From the NCBI GenBank assembly GCA_964512955.1, contig CAZEKX010000002.1:1-64000 (forward strand): DNA of 64,000 nucleotides, in the 5' to 3' direction. The translations under genes were made by a program, and so were the position numbers. The first letter of the stretch is position 1. Every line of letters begins with the position of its first letter. The notes under the pieces were generated by a model that worked only from the letters and a program-made list of their open reading frames with translations, was not told the DNA's origin and searched no databases. Shown in pieces: positions 49,401-57,130 of this stretch. The DNA comes from HGM04593 sp964512955 (lineage in GTDB: Bacteria > Bacteroidota > Bacteroidia > Bacteroidales > Bacteroidaceae).

Positions 49401-49687
49401 TTTATGGCGACCCCATGGGTAATGCTCGTTTCTCGGACCGTTGGATTGAAGATGGTTCATATTTGAAACTGAAGAACGTTCAGTTGTCATACAAGGTTCC
49501 TGTGTCTACCAGTTGGTTGCAAGGTATAACCGTTTGGTGTGCTGCTGAAAACCTTCTTACATTGACAAAGTATTTGGGTAACGATCCCGAGACTTCTATA
49601 AGTAATAATGTGTTGTATCAGGGTGTTGATGCAGGCTGGCTCCCCCAGAGTCGCAGTTTCCATCTTGGCGTAAAGGTTAATCTCTAA
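46412..49687 (+). CDS. SusC-like TonB-dependent outer-membrane transporter 2
   Basis: 1091 residues from 46412; starts at 46400 (overlapping the previous stop, coupled) or 46430 are also possible. The signal-like region (MQSMVTFAMLMLPAISTTA) is followed by a longer spacer than usual, then the CarboxypepD_reg domain (ITGTVYDAATNTPLPGV), the plug with IESVEVMKNGTAIYGTRAANG, and the barrel ending RSFHLGVKVNL. It is a diverged relative, not a near copy, of the SusC at 39372. The partner SusD is 67 bases downstream, behind a hairpin. Confidence 0.92.
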   Translation: MKKNKITMYMRQFMQSMVTFAMLMLPAISTTATTLCGYTSSDTVAVEKEKATAETRTITGTVYDAATNTPLPGVRVQGTGHLRVTTMTDADGNYKLNVPKYVTLLSFSTPEYGMVQRAVAGKDVINVRLYTENFTSTYNDDIKVIASNGFDVEVSPSLTIDSDIQNKLGADIRTIMRSGTPGIGAAMFIRGINSLNANTQPLVVVDGLILDTQENSSALHLGAYNNILSAIDMQDIESVEVMKNGTAIYGTRAANGVILINTKRGKSMATRITANIYGSVTLQPTLPDVMNAEQYRTYANELIGTIKNGNNSQTTQYPFLQSNKDYYYYNLYHNNTDWASYIYREAIGQNYKVNVEGGDDVAMYNFSLGYSDAESTLEKNSFNRLNIRFNSDIVFSDNLKTRFDISYSRVARELLDDGIGADFTSYPVSAPGFIAMVKSPFLSPYKFDMYGNPTSTYDTSDTYALDVYTGSSYNNNSLYNPMTILSVGAGDNKNEQEYTHFGITVAPELTLGKFKITEVFNYSLHRMNEKYYLPYATPNTYQQFYAENLGRIGNWISSSFGKEAQVTSDTQVRWNKVMGAHSLNVLLGFRYTNFSFDNNFLEAANSGNDKAVNISADYDYVTNTGDDNVWANLAWYGHLAYNYKTRYFIEASASMETSSRFGKNADGGIKLGGVKWGIFPSVQAAWLLSSESWFNVKPINSLKLRAGYDVTGNDAIDFYAARSYLETVKYQGDKMGIQIGNVENDGVKWESTSRFNVGLDAVLFNDRIGFSFDWYKSKTTDMLVPKAYDFVAGMNTYWSNSGEMENTGFEVALTAKVINTANFQWELGASVGHYENEITSLDEQIEPTKVYGAEVLTQVGSPVGVFYGYKTQGVITSSEQAAELQLYQKDATGAKEYFQAGDIRFVDIDQTDGVGCISDADKTIIGDPNPDFYGNIFTKFTYKNWQLNVGLNYSVGNDVYNYYRQQLESGSNFFNQTTAMLNRWSLDGMQTSTPRAVYGDPMGNARFSDRWIEDGSYLKLKNVQLSYKVPVSTSWLQGITVWCAAENLLTLTKYLGNDPETSISNNVLYQGVDAGWLPQSRSFHLGVKVNL

Positions 49688-49697
49688 TGAACAAAAC

Positions 49698-49738
49698 CCG
49701 AATAGTTCGGGATGAAAAATAAGTTTCGAACTATTCGG
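49698..49738 (+). terminator. Hairpin between SusC 2 and SusD 2
   Basis: 12-base perfect arms (CCGAATAGTTCG/CGAACTATTCGG) around a 17-base loop, followed by AAAAAATATT rather than T. It lies inside an obvious gene pair, so it more likely sets relative levels or protects the mRNA 3' end of the SusC part than stops the transcript fully. Confidence 0.65.
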
Positions 49739-49754
49739 AAAAAATATTATAAAT

Positions 49755-51896
49755 ATGAAAAAGTCAATTATTTATACCTTGTGTATCTTGCTGAGTGGAG
49801 CCTTGACTCTTAACTCATGCGAGGATATGCTCAATGTCGATTCTGAACGCGTTATTTATGAGTACGGCGACCTTACCCTCGGCGACTCAGTATATTCGGT
49901 GTTGGGTATATTAAAGAGTGTTCAAAATGTAGCCGATCGTCAGGTTTTGCTTGGTGAGTTACGTGGAGATCTTGTATCTGTAAACCCAACAAAGGCTGTC
50001 TTCGATATTCAAGAGTTGTCGAACTTTACATACGATTCCGATAATAAGTATATTGCAGTTAAGGATTACTATACCATTATCAATAACTGTAACCTATTCT
50101 TGGACCGTGCCGATACAACTCTTATACGTGAAAATGAGAAGTTGGTATTGCGTGAATATGTCGCAGTACAGAGTATTCGTGCATGGACATATATGCAACT
50201 TGCAATGAACTATGGCAGAGTTCCTTATTTCACAGAACCTATACGAACTCATTCTGCAGCGAAAGCGATTTTAGCAGATGAAAGCAAGTATTATGATATA
50301 ACAGAAGTTGCTCAGGAACTTATAAAGGAACTTACTCCGTTTGAGAATCCAAGAGTTTATCCTATGCCCTACTGGAGTGGTATACAGAGTGGAGATGGAA
50401 AGGCTATCCAAACCAGTAAATTGTTCCCACCCATTCGTCTTCTGTTGGGTGAATTGAACCTGTGGATGGGTGATTATGCAAAGGCTGCAGAGTATTACTA
50501 TAAGATGATTTATGATAATCACTTTATAGATAAAGAGTTTGGTCTTTCTTATACAAGTGATGAGGGTAATATCTCAGATGGTTTCTCTGCAAATTTCAAC
50601 GCAGAGGCTGTAACAAAGTCGAACAGTCTGTTCCTTGTTCCCATGAGTCAGTCTGTATGGGAAGGTACAGTTTCAGAGTTGCCTACAATCTTTGCTCCTG
50701 TAAATTCTATCGGTGGTCATCAGGTTGTCTCTTCTCCCGGAATTGCTGCCATAAGTAGCAGACAGACAACATTGTATCGTCAGAAAGATGCAACTACAAG
50801 CGATTATAATCTTTACTATAATCCTAATGTCGATTTTGCAGGTGATTTGCGTATTTTGGCTACAACATCGATTGAAACAGATAATACTACAAACTCTGTT
50901 TATACCGGTATTATAAATAAGCATAATCTCTCATCGCACTCTATAAATAATGATGAACTTACAGGACATTCCGGTCGTAATGAGTTTACAAATTATGTGA
51001 GATTATATCGTGCAGAACATCTTTACATGCGTTTGGCTGAGGCTGCTCTTGGAATGGCGCGCAGTGGTGCACATGGTGCTCTTGAGATGGCTATGAGTAC
51101 ATTGAAAGAGGGATTGTACGACGATAACACCGATAACGATTGGAATACATACAAGTATACAATCATAAATAACCCTGTATATAGCACAGAACCTGTACTT
51201 GGCGAAGATGGTGAGCCTAAGGTTGATGAAGCAGGAGAAGTTATTTATGTTACCAAGGTGTATGGCGACTCTATTATATTCGATTTTACCGATCCTGCAT
51301 TTGAAGTAAACGAAGGAATGCACTCTCGTGGTTCAGGTCCTTCGGAGTACAATGAATATTATGCGCTTACCGATACATGTATTGCACGTTACTATGGTTT
51401 CTTGAAAGAAGAGGGCGAAAATGTAACATTCAATCGCGAGGTAACACGTCAAGACTCATTGAACTATATTACCGACCTCATTGTTGATGAGTTGGCTATG
51501 GAGTTTGCATTTGAGGGATATCGTTTCACCGACCTTATACGTATAGCAAAGGCTACCGGTGATAAGGATGCTCTTGCCAAACGAGTTGCAGCACGTGAGT
51601 ATAGCAATACTGTTCCTTATCGTTCGGAGTCTACAGAGAGCGTCTTTGAGTATGATGATAATCTCTACGGAATCTTATCCGATGAAGCGAATTGGTATTT
51701 GCCATTGCCGGTAGATATTGAGATTCCTCTCCCCGGTGTTCCGGATAATGGCAACAATGATGGTGAAGATACAGAGAACGGTAGTGGTGACACAACAACA
51801 GATGAAGGAGTTGTAACACCTGGGGAAGACGATGAAGTTGATGTTCCTGCCGAAACTCCCGATGCATCTGGTGACGCCTCCGGTTCTAAAGAGTGA
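49755..51896 (+). CDS. SusD-like (RagB/SusD) lipoprotein 2 with acidic C-terminal tail
   Basis: 713 residues, longer than the typical 500-600. Signal ends LTLNSC. SusD-type features: YTIINNCNLFLDRADT, EYVAVQSIRAWTYMQLAMNYG, and near the end ELAMEFAFEGYRFTDLIRIAK and NWYLPLPVDIEIPLPG. The last about 55 residues are a low-complexity Asp/Glu/Gly/Ser/Thr tail (DNGNNDGEDTENGSGD, PAETPDASGDASGSKE). The tail may bind calcium or act as a flexible spacer. The gene ends with TGA and a strong terminator 8 bases later, closing the six-gene run. Confidence 0.9.
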   Translation: MKKSIIYTLCILLSGALTLNSCEDMLNVDSERVIYEYGDLTLGDSVYSVLGILKSVQNVADRQVLLGELRGDLVSVNPTKAVFDIQELSNFTYDSDNKYIAVKDYYTIINNCNLFLDRADTTLIRENEKLVLREYVAVQSIRAWTYMQLAMNYGRVPYFTEPIRTHSAAKAILADESKYYDITEVAQELIKELTPFENPRVYPMPYWSGIQSGDGKAIQTSKLFPPIRLLLGELNLWMGDYAKAAEYYYKMIYDNHFIDKEFGLSYTSDEGNISDGFSANFNAEAVTKSNSLFLVPMSQSVWEGTVSELPTIFAPVNSIGGHQVVSSPGIAAISSRQTTLYRQKDATTSDYNLYYNPNVDFAGDLRILATTSIETDNTTNSVYTGIINKHNLSSHSINNDELTGHSGRNEFTNYVRLYRAEHLYMRLAEAALGMARSGAHGALEMAMSTLKEGLYDDNTDNDWNTYKYTIINNPVYSTEPVLGEDGEPKVDEAGEVIYVTKVYGDSIIFDFTDPAFEVNEGMHSRGSGPSEYNEYYALTDTCIARYYGFLKEEGENVTFNREVTRQDSLNYITDLIVDELAMEFAFEGYRFTDLIRIAKATGDKDALAKRVAAREYSNTVPYRSESTESVFEYDDNLYGILSDEANWYLPLPVDIEIPLPGVPDNGNNDGEDTENGSGDTTTDEGVVTPGEDDEVDVPAETPDASGDASGSKE

Positions 51897-51903
51897 TAAC
51901 TAC

Positions 51904-51928
51904 ATATCGGGGGAATTTCCCCCGATAT
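51904..51928 (+). terminator. Intrinsic terminator of the fasciclin/SusCD locus
   Basis: 10-base perfect arms (ATATCGGGGG/CCCCCGATAT), 5-base loop, then TTTTTATAAT. A textbook intrinsic terminator, directly after the second SusD stop. Confidence 0.92.
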
Positions 51929-51943
51929 TTTTATAATAGCGAT

Positions 51944-52648
51944 ATGATTAAAAAGAGGATAGCAATTCTAACCGGTGCCGGCATGAGTGTTGAAAGTGGT
52001 TTAGGCACATTCCGAGGTGGCGGTGGTCTGTGGGATAAATATCCTGTAGAGCAGGTTGCCACTCCCGAAGGGTTCATTGCCAACCCCTCTTTGGTCCTTG
52101 AGTTTTATAATATACGTCGTAGTGAATTGGCAACAGTAAAGCCCAATGAGGGACATATTCTTGTTGCCGCTCTGGAAAAAGATTATGACGTGTGTGTTAT
52201 AACGCAAAATGTCGATAACCTGCATGAACGTGCCGGTTCCACCAATGTGATACATTTGCATGGTGAACTTACAAAGGTCTGTTCCTCGCGTAATTCGCAG
52301 GACATGCGATATGTGCGTGAATTATTGCCCGAGGAGCCATACATAAAGTTAGGAGATATGTGTGCCGATGGTTCACAATTGCGTCCGTTTATTGTTTGGT
52401 TCGGTGAAGCAGTACCACGTATCGAGGATGCAGTGCAGGCTGTAAATAACATCGATATGTTTATTATTATAGGTACGTCGTTAAATGTATATCCGGCAGC
52501 AGGATTGCTTAATTATGTACCACGTACAGTGCCGGTGTATCTCATAGACCCAAACGATGTGCCAGTGAATACCAATCGTAATGTAGTGGCAATTAAAGCC
52601 GGAGCATCAGAGGGTATGCGTATTATAATGGAACGTTATCTGCCATGA
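51944..52648 (+). CDS. cobB: Class III sirtuin, NAD-dependent protein deacylase
   Basis: 234 residues from the ATG at 51944; the frame is open back to 51893 but that part covers the terminator. GAGMSVESGLGTFRG (11-25) binds NAD, TQNVDNLH (87-94) and His 106 are the catalytic core, and LRPFIVWFGEAVP precedes the GTSLNVYPAAG NAD motif. FYNIRR places Tyr 55 and Arg 58, the pair that lets class III sirtuins remove succinyl and malonyl groups. Of the four zinc Cys only Cys 113 and Cys 140 remain in the expected region. It probably regulates metabolic enzymes by removing acyl-lysine. Confidence 0.93.
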   Translation: MIKKRIAILTGAGMSVESGLGTFRGGGGLWDKYPVEQVATPEGFIANPSLVLEFYNIRRSELATVKPNEGHILVAALEKDYDVCVITQNVDNLHERAGSTNVIHLHGELTKVCSSRNSQDMRYVRELLPEEPYIKLGDMCADGSQLRPFIVWFGEAVPRIEDAVQAVNNIDMFIIIGTSLNVYPAAGLLNYVPRTVPVYLIDPNDVPVNTNRNVVAIKAGASEGMRIIMERYLP

Positions 52649-52730
52649 AAGAGATAAACTAATATAATTAAGATAGAACAAACAACAGCGAAACTGTGTT
52701 ATATTTATAAATTTTAAAAAACTTGAGACT

Positions 52731-52895
52731 ATGAAGAAATATGTTTGTACAGTGTGCCAGTGGGTTTATGACCCCGAAATTGGCGACCCGGAGTCGGGAA
52801 TAGAACCCGGTACCGCATTTGAAAATATTCCCGAGGATTGGGTATGTCCTATGTGCGGTGTAACAAAAGAGGATTTTGAACCCGTTGAAGAGTAG
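52731..52895 (+). CDS. Rubredoxin
   Basis: 54 residues, the standard size. The two iron-binding knuckles are CTVCQW (Cys 6 and 9) and CPMCGVTKEDF (Cys 39 and 42), with the conserved YDPEIGDPESGI and IPEDWVCP between. It carries one iron and passes single electrons in the cytoplasm, in anaerobes often to oxygen- or peroxide-reducing enzymes such as rubrerythrin. None of those partners lies in the window. It is followed by a bidirectional terminator. Confidence 0.97.
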   Translation: MKKYVCTVCQWVYDPEIGDPESGIEPGTAFENIPEDWVCPMCGVTKEDFEPVEE

Positions 52896-52904
52896 AAGTT
52901 CTCC

Positions 52905-52948
52905 ATATAAAAATATAAACAGCCAATTGGCTGTTTATATTTTTATAT
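52905..52948. terminator. Perfect 44-base palindrome between rubredoxin and ygiQ
   Basis: Arms of 22 bases (core AAACAGCCAA/TTGGCTGTTT) meet with no loop bases and have T-runs on the 3' side on both strands. It lies between convergent genes and touches the first base of the ygiQ stop triplet, so it should terminate both transcripts. Confidence 0.88.
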
Positions 52949-54804
52949 CATAGGTTTAACTTCTTCAGTAGGTCGTTACGTCCCATCTTTCTTAGAATGT
53001 TACGGATGCTTCTTTGTTCTTCGGGCTTGTACCAAAAAAAGAACATTCTTTGCGCCTCTTTATCCCGCATTGTACGTGCGCAATATACACTCTCCTTCGT
53101 TTCTGGGTTAATACCGGTGTAATACATCTCTGTTGCCATTGTCATGGGTGTCGGGGTGAAATCCTGTACCTGTTCCAAATGAAAGTTCATCTGTTTGGTC
53201 TCGGCCGCCAATTCTGCCATGCTCTCCACTGTGCTGCCGGGATGGCTGCTTATGAAATAGGGGATAATCTGTTGCTTTAAGTGGTATTTACTGTTAATAC
53301 GGTCGAATATGCGCTTGAACTCATGGAATTGCTTGAACGATGGTTTGCGCATTAACTTCAGTACAGCGTCGTTTGTATGTTCCGGAGCAACTTTCAAACG
53401 TCCACTCACATGGTTTCTTATCAGTTCTTCGGTATATTGCTCTGTTGCATTATCAATATCTTTGTTACCACTCTTGTGTAGGAGCATGTCGTATCTTACT
53501 CCACTACCAATAAAACTCTTTTTTATCTGTGGAATAGCGTCTACCTTTTTGTACAGGTTTAACAATGCTGTGTGGTCTGTATTAAGGTTTGGACATATCT
53601 TTGGCTGTATGCACGACGAGCGTGAGCACTTTGCACATATTTCACCGTTTCTTCCGTGCATCATGTACATGTTTGCCGATGGTCCACCCAAATCGGAAAG
53701 GTAACCCTTGAAATCGGGCATTTTACATATCTCCTTAACCTCGTTCAAAATACTGCGCTCACTGCGGTTGGCAATGAATTTTCCTTGATGCGCCGAAATG
53801 GTACAGAATGCACAACCACCGAAACAGCCTCTGTGTATATTCACCGAGAATTTTATCATGTCGTAGGCAGGAATTCTTTTTCCATTGTATTTTGGGTGTG
53901 GCAGGCGTGTATATGGCAGGTCGAAACTACGGTCGAGTTGCTCGGTGGTCATTGTAGGGTAGGGTGGGTTGACTACAACATACCTTGTGTCATACTCCTG
54001 TATTAGTCGTTTTGCATTTACTCTGTTCGACTCTTTTTCAATAGAAAGAAAGTTTGCTGCCTGCATCTCCTTGTTCTTAAGACACTCGGAGTGTGAATGT
54101 AGTAATTTGTCATTCTCTTGGTCGAGTGTTATCTCTTCCTTATTAATGATATATCCGGTTTGTCTTATATCGGTAACCAGTTCTCTTGCTCTGTTTACCG
54201 ACATATATTCTGCTTTACTTTGCTCTAAATCCTTTTGTAAAGCATTTGCTATTGCCAATATTGGTTGTTCACCCATACCATACACAAGTATATCGGCATT
54301 GCTCTCTACAAGTATACTCTTTTTAAGTGTGTCTTGCCAGTAGTCGTAATGGGTAAAACGACGCATGGATGCCTCAATGCCACCTATTACAACCACTGAA
54401 TCGGGGAATAATTCTTTGAGTATTGTTGAATATACCGTAGTGGCATATTCGGGACGCATACTATGTTTGCCATTTGGTGAGTATGCATCCTCGGAACGGA
54501 ATCGTTTGGCAGCAGTGTATTTGTTGACCATGGAATCCATGCATCCTGCCGAGATACCAAAGAACAGACGTGGGCGTCCCAACTTCTTGAAGTCACGTAG
54601 GTCGTCCTGCCAATTTGGTTGTGGAACAATTGCTACGCGCAACCCATCTGCCTCTAGCAATCGTCCTATCACTGCCGCACCGAACGATGGGTGGTCTACA
54701 TAGGCATCACCACTTATTATTATCGCATCCAACTCTCCCCAACCACGCATTTGGGCCTCCTTGCGTGTTGTAGGTAACCAATTTGTTGCTTTGTAGTTAC
54801 TCAT
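52948..54804 (-). CDS. ygiQ: YgiQ-family radical SAM protein
   Basis: 618 residues from the ATG at 54804; a longer frame to 54870 overlaps the upstream gene. The usual family start follows (WLPTTRKEAQMRGWGELDAIIISGDAYVDHPSFG), then the radical SAM cluster CFGGCAFC with ISAHQG after it, and a second Cys-rich segment (CAKCSRSSC ... CPN). YgiQ proteins are large radical SAM enzymes of unknown reaction, widespread in bacteria. The gene overlaps the preceding small gene by 8 bases, so it belongs to the minus-strand operon. Confidence 0.93.
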   Translation of the reverse strand: MSNYKATNWLPTTRKEAQMRGWGELDAIIISGDAYVDHPSFGAAVIGRLLEADGLRVAIVPQPNWQDDLRDFKKLGRPRLFFGISAGCMDSMVNKYTAAKRFRSEDAYSPNGKHSMRPEYATTVYSTILKELFPDSVVVIGGIEASMRRFTHYDYWQDTLKKSILVESNADILVYGMGEQPILAIANALQKDLEQSKAEYMSVNRARELVTDIRQTGYIINKEEITLDQENDKLLHSHSECLKNKEMQAANFLSIEKESNRVNAKRLIQEYDTRYVVVNPPYPTMTTEQLDRSFDLPYTRLPHPKYNGKRIPAYDMIKFSVNIHRGCFGGCAFCTISAHQGKFIANRSERSILNEVKEICKMPDFKGYLSDLGGPSANMYMMHGRNGEICAKCSRSSCIQPKICPNLNTDHTALLNLYKKVDAIPQIKKSFIGSGVRYDMLLHKSGNKDIDNATEQYTEELIRNHVSGRLKVAPEHTNDAVLKLMRKPSFKQFHEFKRIFDRINSKYHLKQQIIPYFISSHPGSTVESMAELAAETKQMNFHLEQVQDFTPTPMTMATEMYYTGINPETKESVYCARTMRDKEAQRMFFFWYKPEEQRSIRNILRKMGRNDLLKKLNL

Positions 54805-55126
54805 TGGAAACCTCTTCTGCAGGTTTGTCTTCAGTGGGTTGCTCTGCCAACCAATTGTTATATGCTTCAATAAGGTTGTTAAGTCCCAATGCTTTCATGT
54901 TGTCGTTGTATAATACTAAAGCAAGTTCCAACAATGCTTTAGAATCCTCTTCTTGCGACGCAATCAGTGAACGTACCGTACAACGTAGTTTCTCCAGAAC
55001 ATCTTCGTCAATAACTCCAATGCTGTTGGCTATTCTTTCAAACAAAGAATATTTTTTTACTGTCAGGAACAACTGTTCGCTAATCTCTATGGTTCTTGTC
55101 CCCGATGCATTTGCGTTAATCTTCAT
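54797..55126 (-). CDS. Small conserved-looking protein of unknown function
   Basis: 109 residues, predicted mainly helical, with a few opening strands (NASGTRTIEISEQ) and an acidic tail (EQPTEDKPAEEVSNE). No signal peptide or membrane segment. I recognise no family. It begins 6 bases after tsaE on the same strand and overlaps ygiQ by 8 bases, so it is part of the same operon. DUF-type cytoplasmic protein is the safest label. Confidence 0.75.
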   Translation of the reverse strand: MKINANASGTRTIEISEQLFLTVKKYSLFERIANSIGVIDEDVLEKLRCTVRSLIASQEEDSKALLELALVLYNDNMKALGLNNLIEAYNNWLAEQPTEDKPAEEVSNE

Positions 55127-55132
55127 AGTAAA

Positions 55133-55570
55133 CTATTTTTCTGAAACAATCTTCACTTTGCGTTCTCCTGTATCACCCTCTTCAATGTATACTTTTACAG
55201 TCTCTTGGGGTAGTAACTCCTCTATCAGTTCAGGCCACTCAATAAAACAGTAGGCATTGCTGTAGAGATACTCTTCGTATCCCATGTTATACACCTCGCT
55301 AATGCTCTTTATCCTGTAGAAGTCGAAATGATATATGGTATTGCCGTCAGCATCCTCATATTCATTCACAATGGCGAATGTAGGGGAGTTTATGGTGTCT
55401 TGCACACCTAACTCTTCACATATACTTTTTATAAAGGTTGTCTTACCGGTTCCCATTCTGCCATAGAATGCAAAGATATGGTTATCTTGCATGTTATCTA
55501 TGAATTGTTTTGCCGCAGTGGGGTAGTCGGCAAGAGTTGCTATTTCAATAATTTTTTCTTTCATGGTCAT
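55133..55570 (-). CDS. tsaE: tRNA threonylcarbamoyladenosine ATPase TsaE
   Basis: 145 residues, normal length. The P-loop GRMGTGKTTFIKSI begins at residue 37, then SPTFAIVNEY and YHFDFYRIKS, both typical for TsaE, and CFIEWPELIEELLP near the end. With TsaB and TsaD it drives the formation of t6A at position 37 of ANN-decoding tRNAs, an essential function. Its ATG overlaps the porX stop by 4 bases. Confidence 0.96.
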   Translation of the reverse strand: MTMKEKIIEIATLADYPTAAKQFIDNMQDNHIFAFYGRMGTGKTTFIKSICEELGVQDTINSPTFAIVNEYEDADGNTIYHFDFYRIKSISEVYNMGYEEYLYSNAYCFIEWPELIEELLPQETVKVYIEEGDTGERKVKIVSEK

Positions 55571-57117
55571 TTACCTCTTGGACGCATTGTTATTATCGGT
55601 ATAAGCATCTCCTCCAAAGAGATACCTCCGTGTTGGAACGTATCCTTATAGTATGAAACATAGTGGTTATAGTTGTTTGGGTAAGCAAAGAAGTTCTCTC
55701 CTGTTGCAAATATATAACTTGTGCTTATATTGGGAGCAGGTAGAAATGCTTTTGACGGTTCTTTTACTTCGAATACCTCTTTTGGATTGTAACTGAGTGT
55801 CTTGCCGAGTTTGTATCTGAGGTTTGTGTTGGTGTTCTTGTCGCCTACAACTTTTGTAGGACTGTTTACTTGAACACTACCGTGGTCTGTAGTTATAATT
55901 GTTGTGTAGTTACTTTCGGCAAGATACTTAAATAAACGTGTTATTGCCGAATGTCTTATCCATGAGTGGGTTATTGAACGGTATGCAGCCTCGTTCGATG
56001 CAAGTTCCCTAACCATCATAGATTCTGTTCGTGCATGCGATAGCATGTCTATAAAGTTCATTACCAGAACATTCAAGTTATTGCCCGAAAGGTTATTTAT
56101 GGAGTCCAAATATTTATCTGCCGCCGAAGAATTCAATACTTTGTTGTACGAGAAACTGTCTTTACGACGGTAACGTGCAATCTGTGTCTCTATCATAGCC
56201 TCTTCGTTAAGGTTCTTACCTTCGTCCTCTTCTTCGTCTACCCATAGATGTGGGAACATGCTTTTGATTTGTGATGGCATCAATCCCGAAAATATTGCAT
56301 TTCGCGCATATTGTGTCGCTGTAGGCAGAATGCTGGTGTATAACTCCTCCTCTATTGTGAACATTCCGCCAATCTCATTTGCAAGAACCTTCCATTGGTC
56401 GTAACGGAAATTGTCTATGACAATAAGAAAAACTTTTTCACCACGGTCTATTAGCGGAAATATATATTCGCGGAATATATCGTTGCTCATTAATGGGCGT
56501 TTGTCCCTGTCGCTACTCATCCAATTAAGATAATTCTTCTTAATGAATCGTGCAAACATTGAATTTGCTTCACTCTTCTGCGCTTGTAGCATCTCGTGCA
56601 TACTATTATCGGCATTCTCAAGTTCAAATTCCCAATAGACAATCTTTTTGTAGACATCAATCCAATCTTCAATATTCAATGATTCAGATATCTGCATGCC
56701 GAGTTTTCCAAAATTTTGCTGATATGCATTGTTGGTCTTCTCGGTAACAATCTCTTTTTTGTGAATGTTCTTCTTAAGAGACAATAGTATTTGGCTTGGA
56801 TTTACCGGCTTTATCAAGTAGTCGGCTATCTTTGAACCTATAGCCTCTTCCATAATATCCTCCTCTTCGCTTTTGGTAACCATTACTATTGGTGTTGCAG
56901 GCAGAATCTCTTTAATCTGTATGAGTGTCTCCAAACCACTTAAACCCGGCATGTTTTCGTCGAGCAGAACCAGGTCGAACGTGTCGTTCTTACATGCTTC
57001 TACTGCATCTAAGCCGTTAGTTACAGTTGTAACCTCATAGCCTTTTGATTGTAAAAAAATTATATGACCGTTCAGCAGTTCTATCTCATCATCGGCCCAA
57101 AGCAGTTTGTATGTCAT
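55567..57117 (-). CDS. porX: PorX, response regulator with PglZ phosphatase domain
   Basis: 516 residues from MTYKLLWADDEIELL at 57117; the frame open to 57234 overlaps porW. The receiver domain has Asp 9 and 10, phospho-acceptor Asp 53 (LLDENMPGLSG) and the late TKS/KP. A helical linker leads to an alkaline-phosphatase-like PglZ domain: VIDNFRYDQWK, TATQYARNAIFSG and ITTDHGSVQVN are the metal-site segments. PorX regulates type IX secretion with PorY and hydrolyses phosphodiester or cyclic oligonucleotide bonds. Homologues also occur in gut Bacteroides that lack type IX secretion. Confidence 0.94.
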   Translation of the reverse strand: MTYKLLWADDEIELLNGHIIFLQSKGYEVTTVTNGLDAVEACKNDTFDLVLLDENMPGLSGLETLIQIKEILPATPIVMVTKSEEEDIMEEAIGSKIADYLIKPVNPSQILLSLKKNIHKKEIVTEKTNNAYQQNFGKLGMQISESLNIEDWIDVYKKIVYWEFELENADNSMHEMLQAQKSEANSMFARFIKKNYLNWMSSDRDKRPLMSNDIFREYIFPLIDRGEKVFLIVIDNFRYDQWKVLANEIGGMFTIEEELYTSILPTATQYARNAIFSGLMPSQIKSMFPHLWVDEEEDEGKNLNEEAMIETQIARYRRKDSFSYNKVLNSSAADKYLDSINNLSGNNLNVLVMNFIDMLSHARTESMMVRELASNEAAYRSITHSWIRHSAITRLFKYLAESNYTTIITTDHGSVQVNSPTKVVGDKNTNTNLRYKLGKTLSYNPKEVFEVKEPSKAFLPAPNISTSYIFATGENFFAYPNNYNHYVSYYKDTFQHGGISLEEMLIPIITMRPRGK

Positions 57118-57130
57118 ACGTTCTGTTTTA

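Noticed and set aside
51893..51943. N-terminal extension of the sirtuin from the GTG at 51893
   Set aside because: The extension would translate the terminator hairpin and is not present in the family; MIKKRIAILTGAG is the normal start.
52905..52948. Operator or attachment site
   Set aside because: Perfect palindrome with T-runs on both strands between convergent stops is explained by a bidirectional terminator.
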